Assembly (NCBI GenBank): GCA_025716855.1
Contig: JAIXMQ010000035.1
Location: forward strand, 1 to 64,000
Source of the DNA: Pilaira anomala
Lineage: Eukaryota > Mucoromycota > Mucoromycetes > Mucorales > Mucoraceae
DNA: 64,000 bases
Direction of reading: 5' to 3'
Shown in pieces: positions 33,475 to 45,687 of this stretch. The notes below the pieces were generated by a model. The model saw nothing but the letters and a program-made list of their open reading frames with translations, had not been told where the DNA came from and ran no database searches. The position numbers and the translations under genes were made by a program. Each line of letters starts with the position of its first letter. Within the stretch, counting starts at the first letter, position 1.

Positions 33475-36400
33475 ATGTCTACTCAGCTTGGACTTGCTTC
33501 ACGTATTTTACGTAAAGGCGTTCGTAACTATAGCTCCAAAGGTAAGAGAAAAAAACAGTAACTAAAATAAAAGAAATAAAGAAAGAAAGCATATATAAGA
33601 TCGATCGACCTTTAACACTTTTTTTTTGGGTAAATATTAGCTATTTTGGCCCCCGGTCAGAAGATACAAGGCTATAAAGTTCAACAAGTAAAGTATTTAA
33701 AATAAAGAAAAATATATCGATCGTATTAAATAAATTATATTAGGTTCGAAAAGTACCCGAACTTGAATTGACTGCCATCACCTTACAACATGAAGCAACA
33801 GGTGCACAACACTTACATATTGATAGAGAAGACTCAAACAATGTTTTCGCTGTTGGCTTTCATACACCTGTTAGCAACGATACCGGTGTACCTCATATTT
33901 TGGTAATAACCTTTTTCTGCTGTTGTTAGTATTTCACGGGGAAAAAATCTAATATTTTGTAATAGGAACATACAACTTTATGTGGAAGTGAAAAGTATCC
34001 AGTTAGAGACCCATTTTTCAAAATGTTGAACCGTAGTTTAGCTACATTTATGAATGCTTTTACTGGTAAGTGATATATATATATATATATATATATATAA
34101 TAAAATTCATATGACTAATAAAATGATGAATAGCAAGCGATTATACAATTTACCCTTTTGCTACAACCAATCCTGTGGATTATGCCAATTTGAGAGATGT
34201 TTATATGGATGCTGTATTTCACCCAAAATTAGATAGACTTGATTTCAAACAAGAGGGTTGGCGTTTAGAGCATGAAGTGCCTACAGGTAAAAAAAAAAAA
34301 GAGAGAAAGATAAATGATGGATGAAAAAGGAACTTAGTTTGAAATCTTTAGATACTTCTACGCCTATTCAATTCAAGGGTGTTGTTTATAATGAGATGAA
34401 GGGCCAAACTGTAAGTTGCAAAAAGGAAAAGTGAAAATAAGTAAGGTTTATTTAAATATCTTTTTTTTTTTTTTTTTAGTCTGATGCAAATTATTTGTAT
34501 TATGTTCGTATGCAACAAGCCATGTTCCCCGGTACAACTTACGAATATTGTAGTGGAGGGGATCCAAAATACATTACAGACTTGACACATCAACAATTAC
34601 TCGACTTTCATACCAAGCACTATCATCCTAGCAACGCCCGTTTCTATACCTACGGTAAAAAAAAAGGGAGGGGAATACAAGAGAGAGAAATGTATACTTA
34701 TAATTTGAAATAGGTAACTTTCCTTTGGAGAAGCATTTGGCTGCTATTGGAGAACGTCTTGAAGGATATAAAAAATCAGAAGTTCCATTTGTTAACAAAG
34801 TTGCAATTCCTTGGAATGGACCCAAGAGTGTGGAAAGTACATGTGCATTGGATCCCAGTAAGTTAAATATTAAGATGGTAAAGTTTTGATTTTAATTATT
34901 TATTTAAATAGTGAGTCCTGCAGATAGACAGACTAAGCTCTCTTTATCATACCTTACAAATGAGTCCACCGTAAGATAATTTTTAAAAAGGAATAGAAGG
35001 AGGAAACTAATCAAGTTTATATATAATATAGGATACATTTGAAACTTTCTCTATGCGTTTATTATCATACCTTTTATTGGATGGACATGCTTCTCCCATG
35101 TATAAAGCATTGATCGATACCAACCTTGGTTCTGAATTTTCTTCCAATACAGGATACGATAATAGTACAAGGTAAAATATATATCTAAAAAAAAAAAAAG
35201 GAGGGTAAAATTATTTATAATTTTATAGTACAAGCTCAATGTCAATTGGTTTACAAGGTGTTAAGGATTCAGATGTTGAAAAGGTTCGAGATACGATCAA
35301 GACAGTGATTGAAAAAGCAAAGGAAGAAGGATTTGATCCTAAGCGTATTGAAGCTGCAATTCATCAAATGGAACTTGGTCAAAAACATGTAAGGAAAAAA
35401 AAAATTGTTATGATAATCATACAAGATTCTTACTTATTTTAAATCTTTAGAAAACCGCTGACTTTGGTCTTACCATTATGCACGGTGTTACCTCTGGCTG
35501 GTTTAATGGGGTTGATCCAGTTGATCTTTTAGAGATTAACAAGGTAAAAAAAAAAACTCAGCCTTGTTAACAAAAAGTGTGAGTACTAACCAACTTGTTT
35601 TTTAAAAAAGAACCTTGATCGTCTTAAATCCGAGTTAAAGGAGGGTAATTTCTTTGAGAGTCGTATTGATAAATACTTGTTAAACAATCCTCATACATTA
35701 TCCTTTGTGATGAGACCTGATGAAAACTATACTTCCGACTTGATCAAAGAAGAACAAACTAGATTAGCTGGAAAGGTTGAAAAGTTGACAAAAGAAGATA
35801 AAGAAGTCATTGCAAAAGATGGTAAAGATTTGTTGACATCACAAGACAAACAAGAAGATTTATCATGTCTTCCAACACTTCAATTAAGTGATATTGCACT
35901 CAAGGCTAAACATACGGTTTTGGAACATACTGGTCTTTGTAACACACCTGTTCAATGGAGAACGACAGCTACCAATGGTCTTACTTATTTCAGAGCCATT
36001 AGTACATTACCTTCTCTTCCAGATGATTTAAAAATGTATTTACCTTTATTCTGTGATGCTTTATTATCTTTGGGTACACGTCAGCAATCCATGGCTGAAA
36101 TTGATGAAGAAATTAGACTTTATACGGGTGGTCTTCGTGCTTCTACAACTATTTCAACTAATCATTCTGATATTGATCATATTGAAGAAGGAATTGCACT
36201 TGTTGGTAATTGTTTAGACCGTAATATTGATAAAATGTATACAATTTTATCTAAATTGATTCATGAAACCAATTTTGATGATGTTGAAAAGTTAAAGACA
36301 TTAATCAACGGTGTAAGTTCAAAAAGTGTATATACAATAATTAAAATATGTATTAATTATTTACTTTTATATCTAGAACGCATCTTCCATGGTGAATTCA

Positions 36401-37458
36401 ATTGCCGATTCTGGACATATTTTTGCTAGAACATTTGCAGGATCTAGTTTAACTCCTGGTATGCATAATGCAGAATTAATGGGTGGTATGACACAAGTCA
36501 ACTTTATGAGTCGTTTAGCTGCACAACAAGATATTTCGGATGTAGTTGAAAAATTAAAGCAAATCTCTTCCGCTGTCTTGACTCAATCTTCTCTTCGTTT
36601 TGCTATTACTTCGGGTGAAGATGCTATCGAAAGCAACACAAAGTCTTTGGTTAACTTTATACAAGGTTTACCAACTGAATCTAAAACTATCTTTAATACT
36701 GTTGATTCCGTAAGTTTTTCTATATATGGGAAATTTTACACTTTTTTCTTTTTTTTTACTTAAATTTTTTTTACTTCATAGAATCCATTTGTACCTGATT
36801 ACAAGAAATCATTTTTCCCCTTACCTTTTCAAGTAAATTTCTCTGCTCAAGTACTTCGTGGTGTACCTTATACTCATTCAGATGGTGCTAGTCTTCAAGT
36901 ATTATCTTCTCTTATGACTAATCATTATCTTCATCGTGAAATTAGAGAAAAGAATGGTGCTTATGGTGGTGGAGCTCGTTATGGCGGATTAAATGGTTTA
37001 TTCTCTTTTTATTCTTATAGAGATCCTCGTACATTAGAAACTTTAGATACTTTTACTAAATCTGTTGATTGGGTTCAAAAGCGTAAATTTACTGATCAAG
37101 AAATTACTGAATCAAAGTTATCTATTTTCCAAGGTGTTGATGCTCCTCAAAGTGTATCTGAAGAAGGTATGCTTCAATTTGTAAATGGTGTATCTCATGA
37201 AATGAGACAAATGTAAGTACATATATCTACCAATCACATAATTATATGCGTATTTATTTATTTTATTTTTTAAGGCGCCGTGAAGCACTCTTAAAAGTGA
37301 CTCAAGATGACATCAAACGAGTTGCTCAGGAATACCTTGAAAAACCAGTGGTAGAAAATAGATTTTCTACTGCATTGTTAGGTGAATCCACTGATCGTAT
37401 TGCAGCAGAAAATGGTTGGCATATTAATCAATGGGGAGAAGCAGTAAAAAAAGAGTAA
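33475..37458 (+). CDS. CYM1: Mitochondrial presequence protease Cym1/PreP (M16C)
   Basis: Matrix metallopeptidase that degrades cleaved presequences. Sixteen exons (33475..33541, 33641..33687, 33744..33902, 33966..34065, 34134..34286, 34352..34410, 34480..34654, 34714..34857, 34912..34970, 35032..35171, 35229..35388, 35451..35543, 35611..36312, 36377..36709, 36782..37212, 37275..37458) total 1001 residues, the family's usual size. The inverted zinc motif HxxEH is HILEH at residues 89-93 within [30 protein letters not shown] follows, and the C-terminal half has the [14 protein letters not shown] loop. The N-terminus [22 protein letters not shown] is a plausible presequence. Confidence 0.96.
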
Positions 37459-37864
37459 AAAAAAAAAAAAAAATTAGTTAGTTTGTACATACATAAATAA
37501 ATCTTTTTTTTTTCTTTCAAAAAAAGTAATAAAATAGATAAGATGTATTTTAAAGAGATGACAAACACATAATGCAACTATTAGGCGGAGACCCCGGATT
37601 TACGGTAGAGATATCAGTCTCCCCCCATTTCATTTCACATGGGGAAATATTCTTTCTTCACAGTTTTCATCGGTCTTTAAAGGAAAAATCACATGCAACA
37701 TTTAACTTGTTTTTTCATTAGTAGCTTATTCTGTCTCCGAGTTTCTCCTCCTTCCTTAAACAAAATTCTTGCTTATAAAAAGGAATTGATAAACTCTGTA
37801 CTTTTTTTTTTTTTTTTTTCTTCTTCTTCTTCACTACTTTAATTTTATTTTAAATTATCTTATC
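37459..37864 (+). promoter_or_regulatory. Isocitrate lyase upstream region with TATA box
   Basis: A TATAAAA box lies at 37774-37780, about 90 bp before the ATG, followed by a long T/CTT tract. GC-rich patches (GGAGACCCCGG at about 37586, CTCCCCCC at 37619, ATGGGGAAA at 37639) stand out from the AT-rich background and could be sites for carbon-source regulators; that is inference. Confidence 0.45.
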
Positions 37865-39618
37865 ATGACTGCCGATTACGAACAACAACTTTTCCAAGAA
37901 GAAGTCGAGAAAGTAAAGCAATGGTGGGCTTCTCCTCGTTTCGCCAACACCAAGCGTCCTTATACTGCTGAAGCTATTGTTTCTAAGCGTGGTTATTTCC
38001 CTGTTGAATACCGTTCTAATGTTCAAGCCAAGAAGGTCTGGAAGATCTTACAAGGACATAAGGCCAATGGTACTACTACTCATACCTTTGGTGCTCTTGA
38101 TCCCGTTCAAGTAACTCAAATGGCTCCTCATCTTGAAACCGTTTACGTTTCTGGCTGGCAATGTTCTTCTACCGCTTCCTCTTCTAACGAACCTGGACCC
38201 GATCTTGCTGATTACCCTATGGATACCGTTCCTAACAAGGTTGAACATCTTTTCTTTGCTCAACTTTTCCATGATCGTAAGCAACGTGAAGCTCGTCTTT
38301 CCATGACTCCTGAAGAGCGTGCTGCTACTCCCGCTATTGATTACTTGAGACCTATCATTGCTGATGGTGATACTGGTCATGGTGGTATTACTGCTGTTAT
38401 GAAGCTTGCCAAGATGTTTGTTGAACGTGGTGCTGCTGGTATGCATGGTAAGTTATTTAAACTATTTTTTTTTTTTTTTGCGTAAATGTTTACTTATTTT
38501 TTTTTTTCTTTGTGCGTGTGTTACAACAGTTGAAGATCAATCTCCTTCTACCAAGAAGTGTGGTCACATGGCTGGTAAGGTCTTGGTTCCTATTGGAGAA
38601 CACATTAACCGTTTAGTTGCTATTCGTGTCCAATATGATATTATGGGTGTTGAGAACTTGATCGTTGCTCGTTCTGATGCTGAAGCTGCTACCCTTTTAA
38701 CTTCCAACATTGATCCTCGTGATCATGAATTCATTGTTGGTACCACTAACCCTGAGGCTGTTGCCTTAGCTACTCTTATGAGCCAAGCTGAAGCTGCTGG
38801 TAAGAACGGCGCTGCTCTTCAAGCTGTTGAAGATGAATGGATTGCCAAGGCTGGTCTTAAGCGTTACGGTACTGCCGTTGCTGATGAACTTATCAAGGCT
38901 GGTAAGAAGGCTGAAGCTGAAGCTTTCCTTGAAAAGATCCACTACAAGTCTAACCTTGAAGCTCGTGCTATTGCCAAGAAGGACTATGGTGTTGAAATCT
39001 TCTGGGATTGGGATCTTCCTCGTGTCCGTGAAGGTCTTTACCGTTATGAAGGTGGAACTGAAGCTGCTACTTCTCGTGCTATTGCTTATGCTCCTTATGC
39101 TGATATGTTATGGATGGAAACCAAGAAGCCTATCCTCTCTCAAGCTGCACAATTCTCCAAGGGTGTCTTGGCTGTTCACCCTCATGTCTTGTTATGTTAC
39201 AACTTGTCTCCCTCTTTCAACTGGTAAGTTTTTTTTTTATTTATATTGTGATTTTAAGAGTAATTTGACTTATAAAAAAAAAAATAGGGATGCTGCTGGT
39301 TTGAACGATAATGCTATGAAGTCTTACATTGGTGACTTGGGTAAGCTCGGTTTCGCCTGGCAATTCATTACCTTGGGTGGTCTTCACGCCAATGCTTTAG
39401 CTTCTGCTACTTTCGCCAAGGCTTACAAGGAACACGGTATGCTTGGTTATGTTAACGAAGTTCAACGTAAGGAACGTGAGAGAGGTGTTGATGTTCTCCA
39501 ACATCAAAAGTGGTCTGGTGCCACCTATGTTGATGAACTTATCAAGGTCGTTACTGGTGGTGTTGCTGCCACTGCTGCTATGGGTAAGGGTGTTACCGAA
39601 GATCAATTCAAGGCTTAA
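37865..39618 (+). CDS. ICL1: Isocitrate lyase, glyoxylate cycle
   Basis: Cleaves isocitrate to glyoxylate and succinate for growth on acetate or fatty acids. Three exons (37865..38447, 38530..39223, 39288..39618) give 535 residues. The catalytic signature [13 protein letters not shown] is intact, preceded by [10 protein letters not shown] and AAGMHVEDQ, and [12 protein letters not shown] lies in the substrate site. The C-terminus QFKA is not a canonical peroxisomal SKL signal. Codon use is strongly biased to GCT, ACT, CTT and AAG, fitting high inducible expression. Confidence 0.97.
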
Positions 39619-41275
39619 ATCTTATTCCCTTCTTCAAAATTTGTATAATATATATCACTGAATCTGTTCGAAACTGAGATTTATCCCCCCACACTTTCCC
39701 AAAAAAAAAAAAAATCAAAACAAAAAATCAAAAAATAGAACTTCGTGTACACTCTCTTTTTAAAAAAAAATGGTAACAAAAGAAAAAAAAAAATATGGTG
39801 CTATTATTTTTCTTGATGAAAAATGTAATACTTTTTTTTTTGACTTTATTATCTTTTTTTTTGTTCAATTACTCCAAAATTTAAAATAAATAATACCTCC
39901 TCTATCGTTCAATTCAATTCACGTAATCATTTAATTATCTTTTTTTGTTGTTCTTTTTTTTTTCGCTTATTCGTTTTGGAGATTAGACATGCTTACCCCG
40001 CTTTTTTCTTTTTTCCCCACATTTTCGAACGGCTAAAGGTTGCGGAAATCTAAAGAACTACCTTATTTGGAAGGGGTCGTTTTTTTTTTTTCATTTTAAT
40101 TGTTGGAGTTGAACCACATGACAACATCATTTTCTTCAATGTGGTTCTTTTGTGTGTCATTAAAAAAAAACACTTAAACGTAACCTTCCGTGAAGTTGGG
40201 AACCTTAAAATTTTCAAGCCGTGTGAAAAATTAAATGCTTTAAATTCGTTTTGATTGGTTACTTTCTCATGAATAATTATCATTCAATTATGTGTTGTAC
40301 AACTTATCTCTTATCAGTTGTGATGTAACTTTAAAGTCTTTCTTGAAATACTTCAAGCTTAATAAACACTTTGCAGTAAAAAAATAAAAAATGAATCGAG
40401 AAAATATCATATATTACAAAATGTGTTCTCTGTAAAAAAAAATGACAATCAGGTACTTCTTTTTTTTTTTTTTTTTTGTTATCATGAGTTGTTTGTTTTG
40501 TTGCTTTGTCATTTTAAATGAACAAAGATAAAAAGGAGGAAAATCTTTCAAGCAATAGATGAAATCATAAACTATCTTTTACAGAAACTAAAATATAAAT
40601 GTTTGGGGTTCATCTATCCTCCTCCTTTTAATCAGTATGGCTTTCTTGAAAGAAATCTTAACTCTAACATTTTGCCGTATTTGTATGCCTCCAATGGTAC
40701 TAGCAGGATTTTCTATTGTGAGTGGTCCCAACTTAATTACCATAAACAGTAGTAGAAAAAAATTGGGGGGGGGGGGAGAGACAATCATCGATAACATCAT
40801 CATTAAATGTCAATTTTTTATTAATGTGATAACAGATTGTATCTACTTATAAAAAAAGTAGCATACAATAAACCTATTACTACAGATACAAAGTATAATT
40901 TATTTAGTTTATATCATTTTTCTCTCGTTGAATTAAATGACAATAATTCTTTAAAAAAGATTTATCATAATAATATATAAAAATTTAAGACTTTTTTTTT
41001 TTAATTTTTATTTTACATGTTGTACAGTAATAGTTTAAGATATATTCTTCAGGCACACTATACTTATTTCATACTTAAAGTTTATAAAATGGCTTCGGGA
41101 TGCTTTAATTCCTTGTCAAATATATTAAAATATATTCTTCCTCCGGCTACTGCAAAATTTGACAAGCCAAAAACTGTACATATATATCATGCAACTGAAC
41201 AATCACGTGAATGTCACGTGATGTAATTAATTATTTACCTTTTATAGTAATAAGTAGTTACACAAATACAAGTTG
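39619..41275. other. Gene-poor stretch of about 1.65 kb
   Basis: Contains A/T homopolymers, a G-run at 40764-40775, and small open frames (40637-40852 and 41017-41226, plus strand) with no family character. No gene is called. Confidence 0.5.
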
Positions 41276-41347
41276 TCCTTGATGGTCTAGTGGCTAGGAT
41301 TCGTCGCTCTCACCGACGCGGCCGGGGTTCAATTCCCCGTCAGGGAA
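41276..41347 (+). tRNA. tRNA-Glu (anticodon CTC)
   Basis: A 72-nt cloverleaf with no intron. The acceptor stem TCCTTGA pairs with TCAGGGA, the D-arm contains TGGTCTAGTGGCTA (A box), the anticodon stem CGTCG/CGACG encloses CTCTCAC with anticodon CTC, and the T-arm CCGGGGTTCAATTCCCCG contains the B box. A T-run shortly after (41353-41356) can terminate Pol III. Confidence 0.96.
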
Positions 41348-41652
41348 TACTCTTTTGCTTATTTTGATAAAATGCAAGTGTATGTAGTTGTTGTTAATGT
41401 TTTTTGAATGATTTCGGTAATATTTAAGTTGATTACCGAAGAGATTCATATATTTTTAACAAAAAAAACCTAATTCTGTTAATTCGGATTAGCAGCAATT
41501 AAAATTATTCTCGGTCAGGAGATTTAATTAAGGAGAGTTATATGTAAAAAAAAAAAAAAGGTTAATATCCCGACAAATGCATTATATATAATACGCATCT
41601 CATGAACACTTTTTTCTTTGATCTTTTTCAAAAGAAATAACATAAAAAAAAA

Positions 41653-42807
41653 ATGAAATCTTCTATTAAAACTCAAAGAAAAGTTGTAAAATTTCCCAAA
41701 AAGCCTATCATAGGTACATCTAGTTTTAAAGTAACTAGTGGTCGTCTTATCGATGGTAAATGTACAAGTAAAACCCAATTTGATATCGATAGTGAAGAAG
41801 AGGAGGATGAAGTAATATATACATATACATACTCTCTATATAAAAAAAAAAATCTTGTTTACAGATTCTATTAATTTATTAGGAAGATGAATTAACTAAA
41901 GATAATATTGAAGAGATTATAAATATGGCAAAGAAAGTTGGCTTAATAGATTATAATGGAAATATTAGTAAAGCAATAAGGTTGTTCTCTCTTTTTTTTT
42001 TTTGTTTTTTTTTAAAAGTGAATTAACATTTTACACGTCATAGTGATAATTCAAACGATAAAAATCGAGCAGAAATAGACTTGTACGATCAAATTCATAA
42101 AGCTGTTCAAAGTATACCTATAGAAGCGGAAGACATCAAGCGATCAATTCAGAAATATTTAGATACTACTTTGAAAAAAATCAAAGAACCGAATGCAGTT
42201 AGTAACCTGTATGAAAAAGAAGCAACGATCTGGATTACACCTCCCATCTCTTTTTTCGTCAATACTAAATCTGATATGGAATCAGTATTTTATCCTCGCA
42301 TTTGTATATGGGCACCTCATCATCCTCTTTTTAAAAAGAAGCAACAAGATAATAATTTAATGTGTTGCATAAAAAATTGCGATGGAAAGCTTGTATCAGA
42401 AGGATTTACCGATAAATATACATATCGTAAAGTCATGGAAGCAGCAGAGTAAGTTACCATAACAACGAATTGTCTTAAATTGAAAAAAAAAATGTACTTA
42501 TTTTACATGTAATCACAGTCAATTTTATATCCTGACACATACTTATAAATGCTCAAAAAATGAATTACATATTTTTGACGGATGTGATGAAAACGTAGTG
42601 AATCAATTACACGAATTATCTCAAAGAGGTTACGATATCTATCGCATGTTATCAAACTATGGTGTCTCAAAGACTTTGGAGCATATAGTATCTGTCTATA
42701 AACGAAATAGTATGTCTGATATAGACATAATTGCAGCTGTAAAAAGTTTACATTCTGAAAAGATCAAGCGTTTACAAAATCAATATGCAATTGCATTAAC
42801 TAAATAA
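41653..42807 (+). CDS. DUF6729-like zinc-binding protein, unknown function
   Basis: Four exons (41653..41811, 41883..41980, 42044..42448, 42519..42807) give 316 residues. A basic/acidic N-terminus precedes a domain at about residues 150-290: YPRICIWAPHHPLF, CCIKNCDGKLVSEGFTDKYTYRKVMEAADQFYILTHTYKCSKN, then a helix-rich region with SNYGVSKTLEHIVSVYK. The order proline-rich strand, paired cysteines, R-X-V helix, Y-X-C resembles the DUF6729 domain seen in fungal and animal genomes, often near transposon-derived genes. The assignment is from memory of the pattern and needs a profile search. Function is not known. Confidence 0.6.
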
Positions 42808-42999
42808 ATTAATTTAAAATAAAAAGAAGCAAGTTCCATATTCAAATTGACCTTTTTGATGTCTTTCAAAGCACGTTTTCGACGTCATAAGTTAAACTAT
42901 CAAGTCACAGAAAAAAAAAAAAAAAAAAAAAAAAAGATGTTGCCCCAAGTTTACACCTTTTTTTTATATTTTTTATAAGTTTACTTTCTTTTATTCATC

Positions 43000-44963
43000 A
43001 TGAGCCATTTATCAGACGAAGACGACGAGTTTCTTTATGGTATTTCGGATACAGATAAACCAACAAACCCTCTTTCCGACACAAAAAATGGTAAACAATT
43101 TTTTTTTAAAGAATAAAACTTACGCGTGTTCAACTGAGTATTTATGCTACTTTATTGTTTTCTTTTATAGACGTTGACGATTTATATGAACTGTACGATG
43201 AAAATGAAACAAAAGAGTATGTGTTTTATTAAATAACTTGTTTTTATTTCCTACTAACTTTTTTTTTTTTTAAATAGTACCGAACAGTAAGAACCGTTTT
43301 GAAAATATATATATATATATATATTTACGATCGAAAGAAAGTAGAGCTGAACTGACTTATTTCATTATATAGAAAAGAGGAAGACGTATCACAAGATCAA
43401 GCAACAGAGAAAGGTTCAGAAGACAAAACTGAACCCGATACCACCATGTCAGAAGCGGAAGTTACTGCAGAAATCGGACCAGAGATAAACGAAGAAGAAG
43501 ATAGTGATGATGTAAGAAAACTCTTTCTTTCTTTATATATCACAATTTATTAATAGTTTCGACCTTTCGAAAAAAAAAAAAGGATCTTGAGATTATTTTA
43601 GAACCAGAGGAAGAAGAACCAAAAGAAGTAGAAGTAGATACAAAAAAGAAGGGTAAAAAAGGAGAAAAAAAAAAATTCGACATCAAAAAATTGAAAACAA
43701 ATATAATTTTAGAGACGCAGTGACAACCACTGAAGAAAAAGATACACCTGTAAATATTAAACCTGGACAACAAGGAAAGCCTTCATCTACACCAGCCGAT
43801 AATGCATCTTCAAAAGCAAACGCTACAAACACTAAATCATCACAAGGTGGTATTAATTTAGAACTTATTGGAGAGTATAATGGTCAACCTATTACAGATG
43901 TTGATCTTGATAATGTAGAAGATAAACCTTGGAGAAAACCAGGTGCTGATATTACAGATTATTTTAATTATGGTTTTAATGAAATCTCTTGGAGATCTTA
44001 TTGTGCTAAACAAAAAATGTTACGAGAGAACAAAAAGGTCAGTAAATATCTGTTGAGAATTATTGTCATTTTATATTCATATTACTTTATTTCAGATGAT
44101 GGGTGATTTAGATATGGGTGATTTCATGTCAATGGGTATGATGATGCCTCCAAATATGATGGATGGTGGTATGCCTATGGCTATGGCTGGTATGCCAAAT
44201 CCTATGATGGGTTTACCGATAGGTATGCCTCCTCCACAAGCAGGTGGTAATCCTGCTATGAGAAATAGACCTGGTAATTTCAATGCTAGAGGTTCTGGAA
44301 GAAATATGCCAATGGGAAGATCAAAAAATTCTGATGGTAAAGAAGGCGGTAATGAAATGTAAGTTAAATACGTTTTTATATCTATTAGAATAATAAAGCT
44401 AAAACTAATATTAATAATTAGGATGAATCAAATGGATGGTAATATGCCAATGGAAGAAGGTGGTATGTTCCCTATGGAGTTCCCTGGAGGTCCTGGTGGT
44501 ATGCCAATGAACATGTTTCCTCCCGATATGCCAGGTGGTCCTATGGGTATGCCCTTTTTTAATCCCAATATGCCTGGTGGTATGCCAATGGGCTTTGATG
44601 GAGGTGATTTTAGAGGTGGAAACAATTCTGGTAGATCTTCAATGAGAGGAGGTGGTCCTATAAGTAGTAGATCTCAAATGCCTCGTAGTAGTCACGGTAG
44701 TAGTAGTGGTGGTGGCGGCGGTGGCGGTGGTAGCAGTAGTGGACAATCTTCCAGCTGGCGTGGAGGAAGAGATGATTCAAGCGAACATCGTTCAGACTCG
44801 TAAGTTCTTTTTATATAAATATTTTATAAATTTAGTTACTTATATAATTTTTTATCTTCTTAGACGGAAGAGAAATAATGAGGGAAGTAGCAGCAGTAGT
44901 CATAGAGAATCATCATCTTCAAACCAAGACGATCATTATAGCAAACGGTCTCGTAACCGTTAA
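43000..44963 (+). CDS. FIP1: Pre-mRNA polyadenylation factor Fip1
   Basis: Subunit of the cleavage and polyadenylation factor that tethers poly(A) polymerase. Exons are 43000..43090, 43171..43216, a 9-nt microexon 43278..43286, 43373..43511, 43583..43652, 43715..44037, 44096..44358, 44422..44799 and 44864..44963 (472 residues). The Fip1 motif is [19 protein letters not shown] followed by [12 protein letters not shown]. It is preceded by an acidic N-terminus and followed by Met/Gly/Pro-rich, then Gly/Ser/Arg-rich tails, the usual layout. The 9-nt exon supplies residues TEQ and is needed to keep frame into KEEDVSQDQ. Confidence 0.93.
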
Positions 44964-45168
44964 TTAGTTTTTTTTTCCATTTCTTTTTTTTTTCTTTTTT
45001 TTTTAGAATAAATTTTTTTTTTAATTATTATTAAAACTGCCACTATATTAAATAATGCTAGCAAAGCCCTTACGCTATACCTTGTGCTTTATAAACCTTC
45101 GTTAAAATTACTTTTTAAAGGGCATGATTTTTTATTATTAAAAATATAAGAGACTAACATCTCCATTC

Positions 45169-45199
<31 letters not shown>

Positions 45200-45687
45200 T
45201 TTTAAGACGATCTGATTGGCTGAAGAAAATGAAGAAAATCTTTCAGAATCAAAAAAAATTTTTTTTTTTGATCCTTCATTTTCTTCTTGTCAAATTAAAG
45301 TCCCTCAATGCTAACTTTTGTATTAAACAATATGATATGCATACGATGCAGAATTTGAAGGCGCATCTTTCGATATATCTAAATTTATATTTTTATATGT
45401 AAAAAATATACATGCTCTAATAGAAACTGAAATTTTGATTTTCGGAAATAAGTAATAATTTTTCTTACTATTTTAATATAATTTTTACATCATTAGAAAG
45501 AGCGTAAAATTTTACATTTAACTTTAATAATAACCAAAATCCCAAAACCTTTTTAATGTCAAGATATATCCAGATTTCTGATTTTTGAAAAAACACAAAG
45601 GGTATCCATGGCAAAAAAAAATCAAGCGGGGGTTAAAAATATTTAGGGGACGGTACAACGTAAAAAAATTAAATTTATTAGGTTTAT
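44964..45687. other. Intergenic region with foldback repeat
   Basis: Space between the converging Fip1 and CRM1 genes. A 13-bp perfect inverted repeat (GAAGAAAATGAAG at 45222-45234, complement at 45274-45286) encloses an A/T palindromic run. No gene is seen. Confidence 0.55.

Noticed and set aside
40637..40852. 71-codon ORF in the gap after isocitrate lyase
   Set aside because: No recognisable features, ends in a G-run, and has an equally long ORF antisense to it; not supportable.
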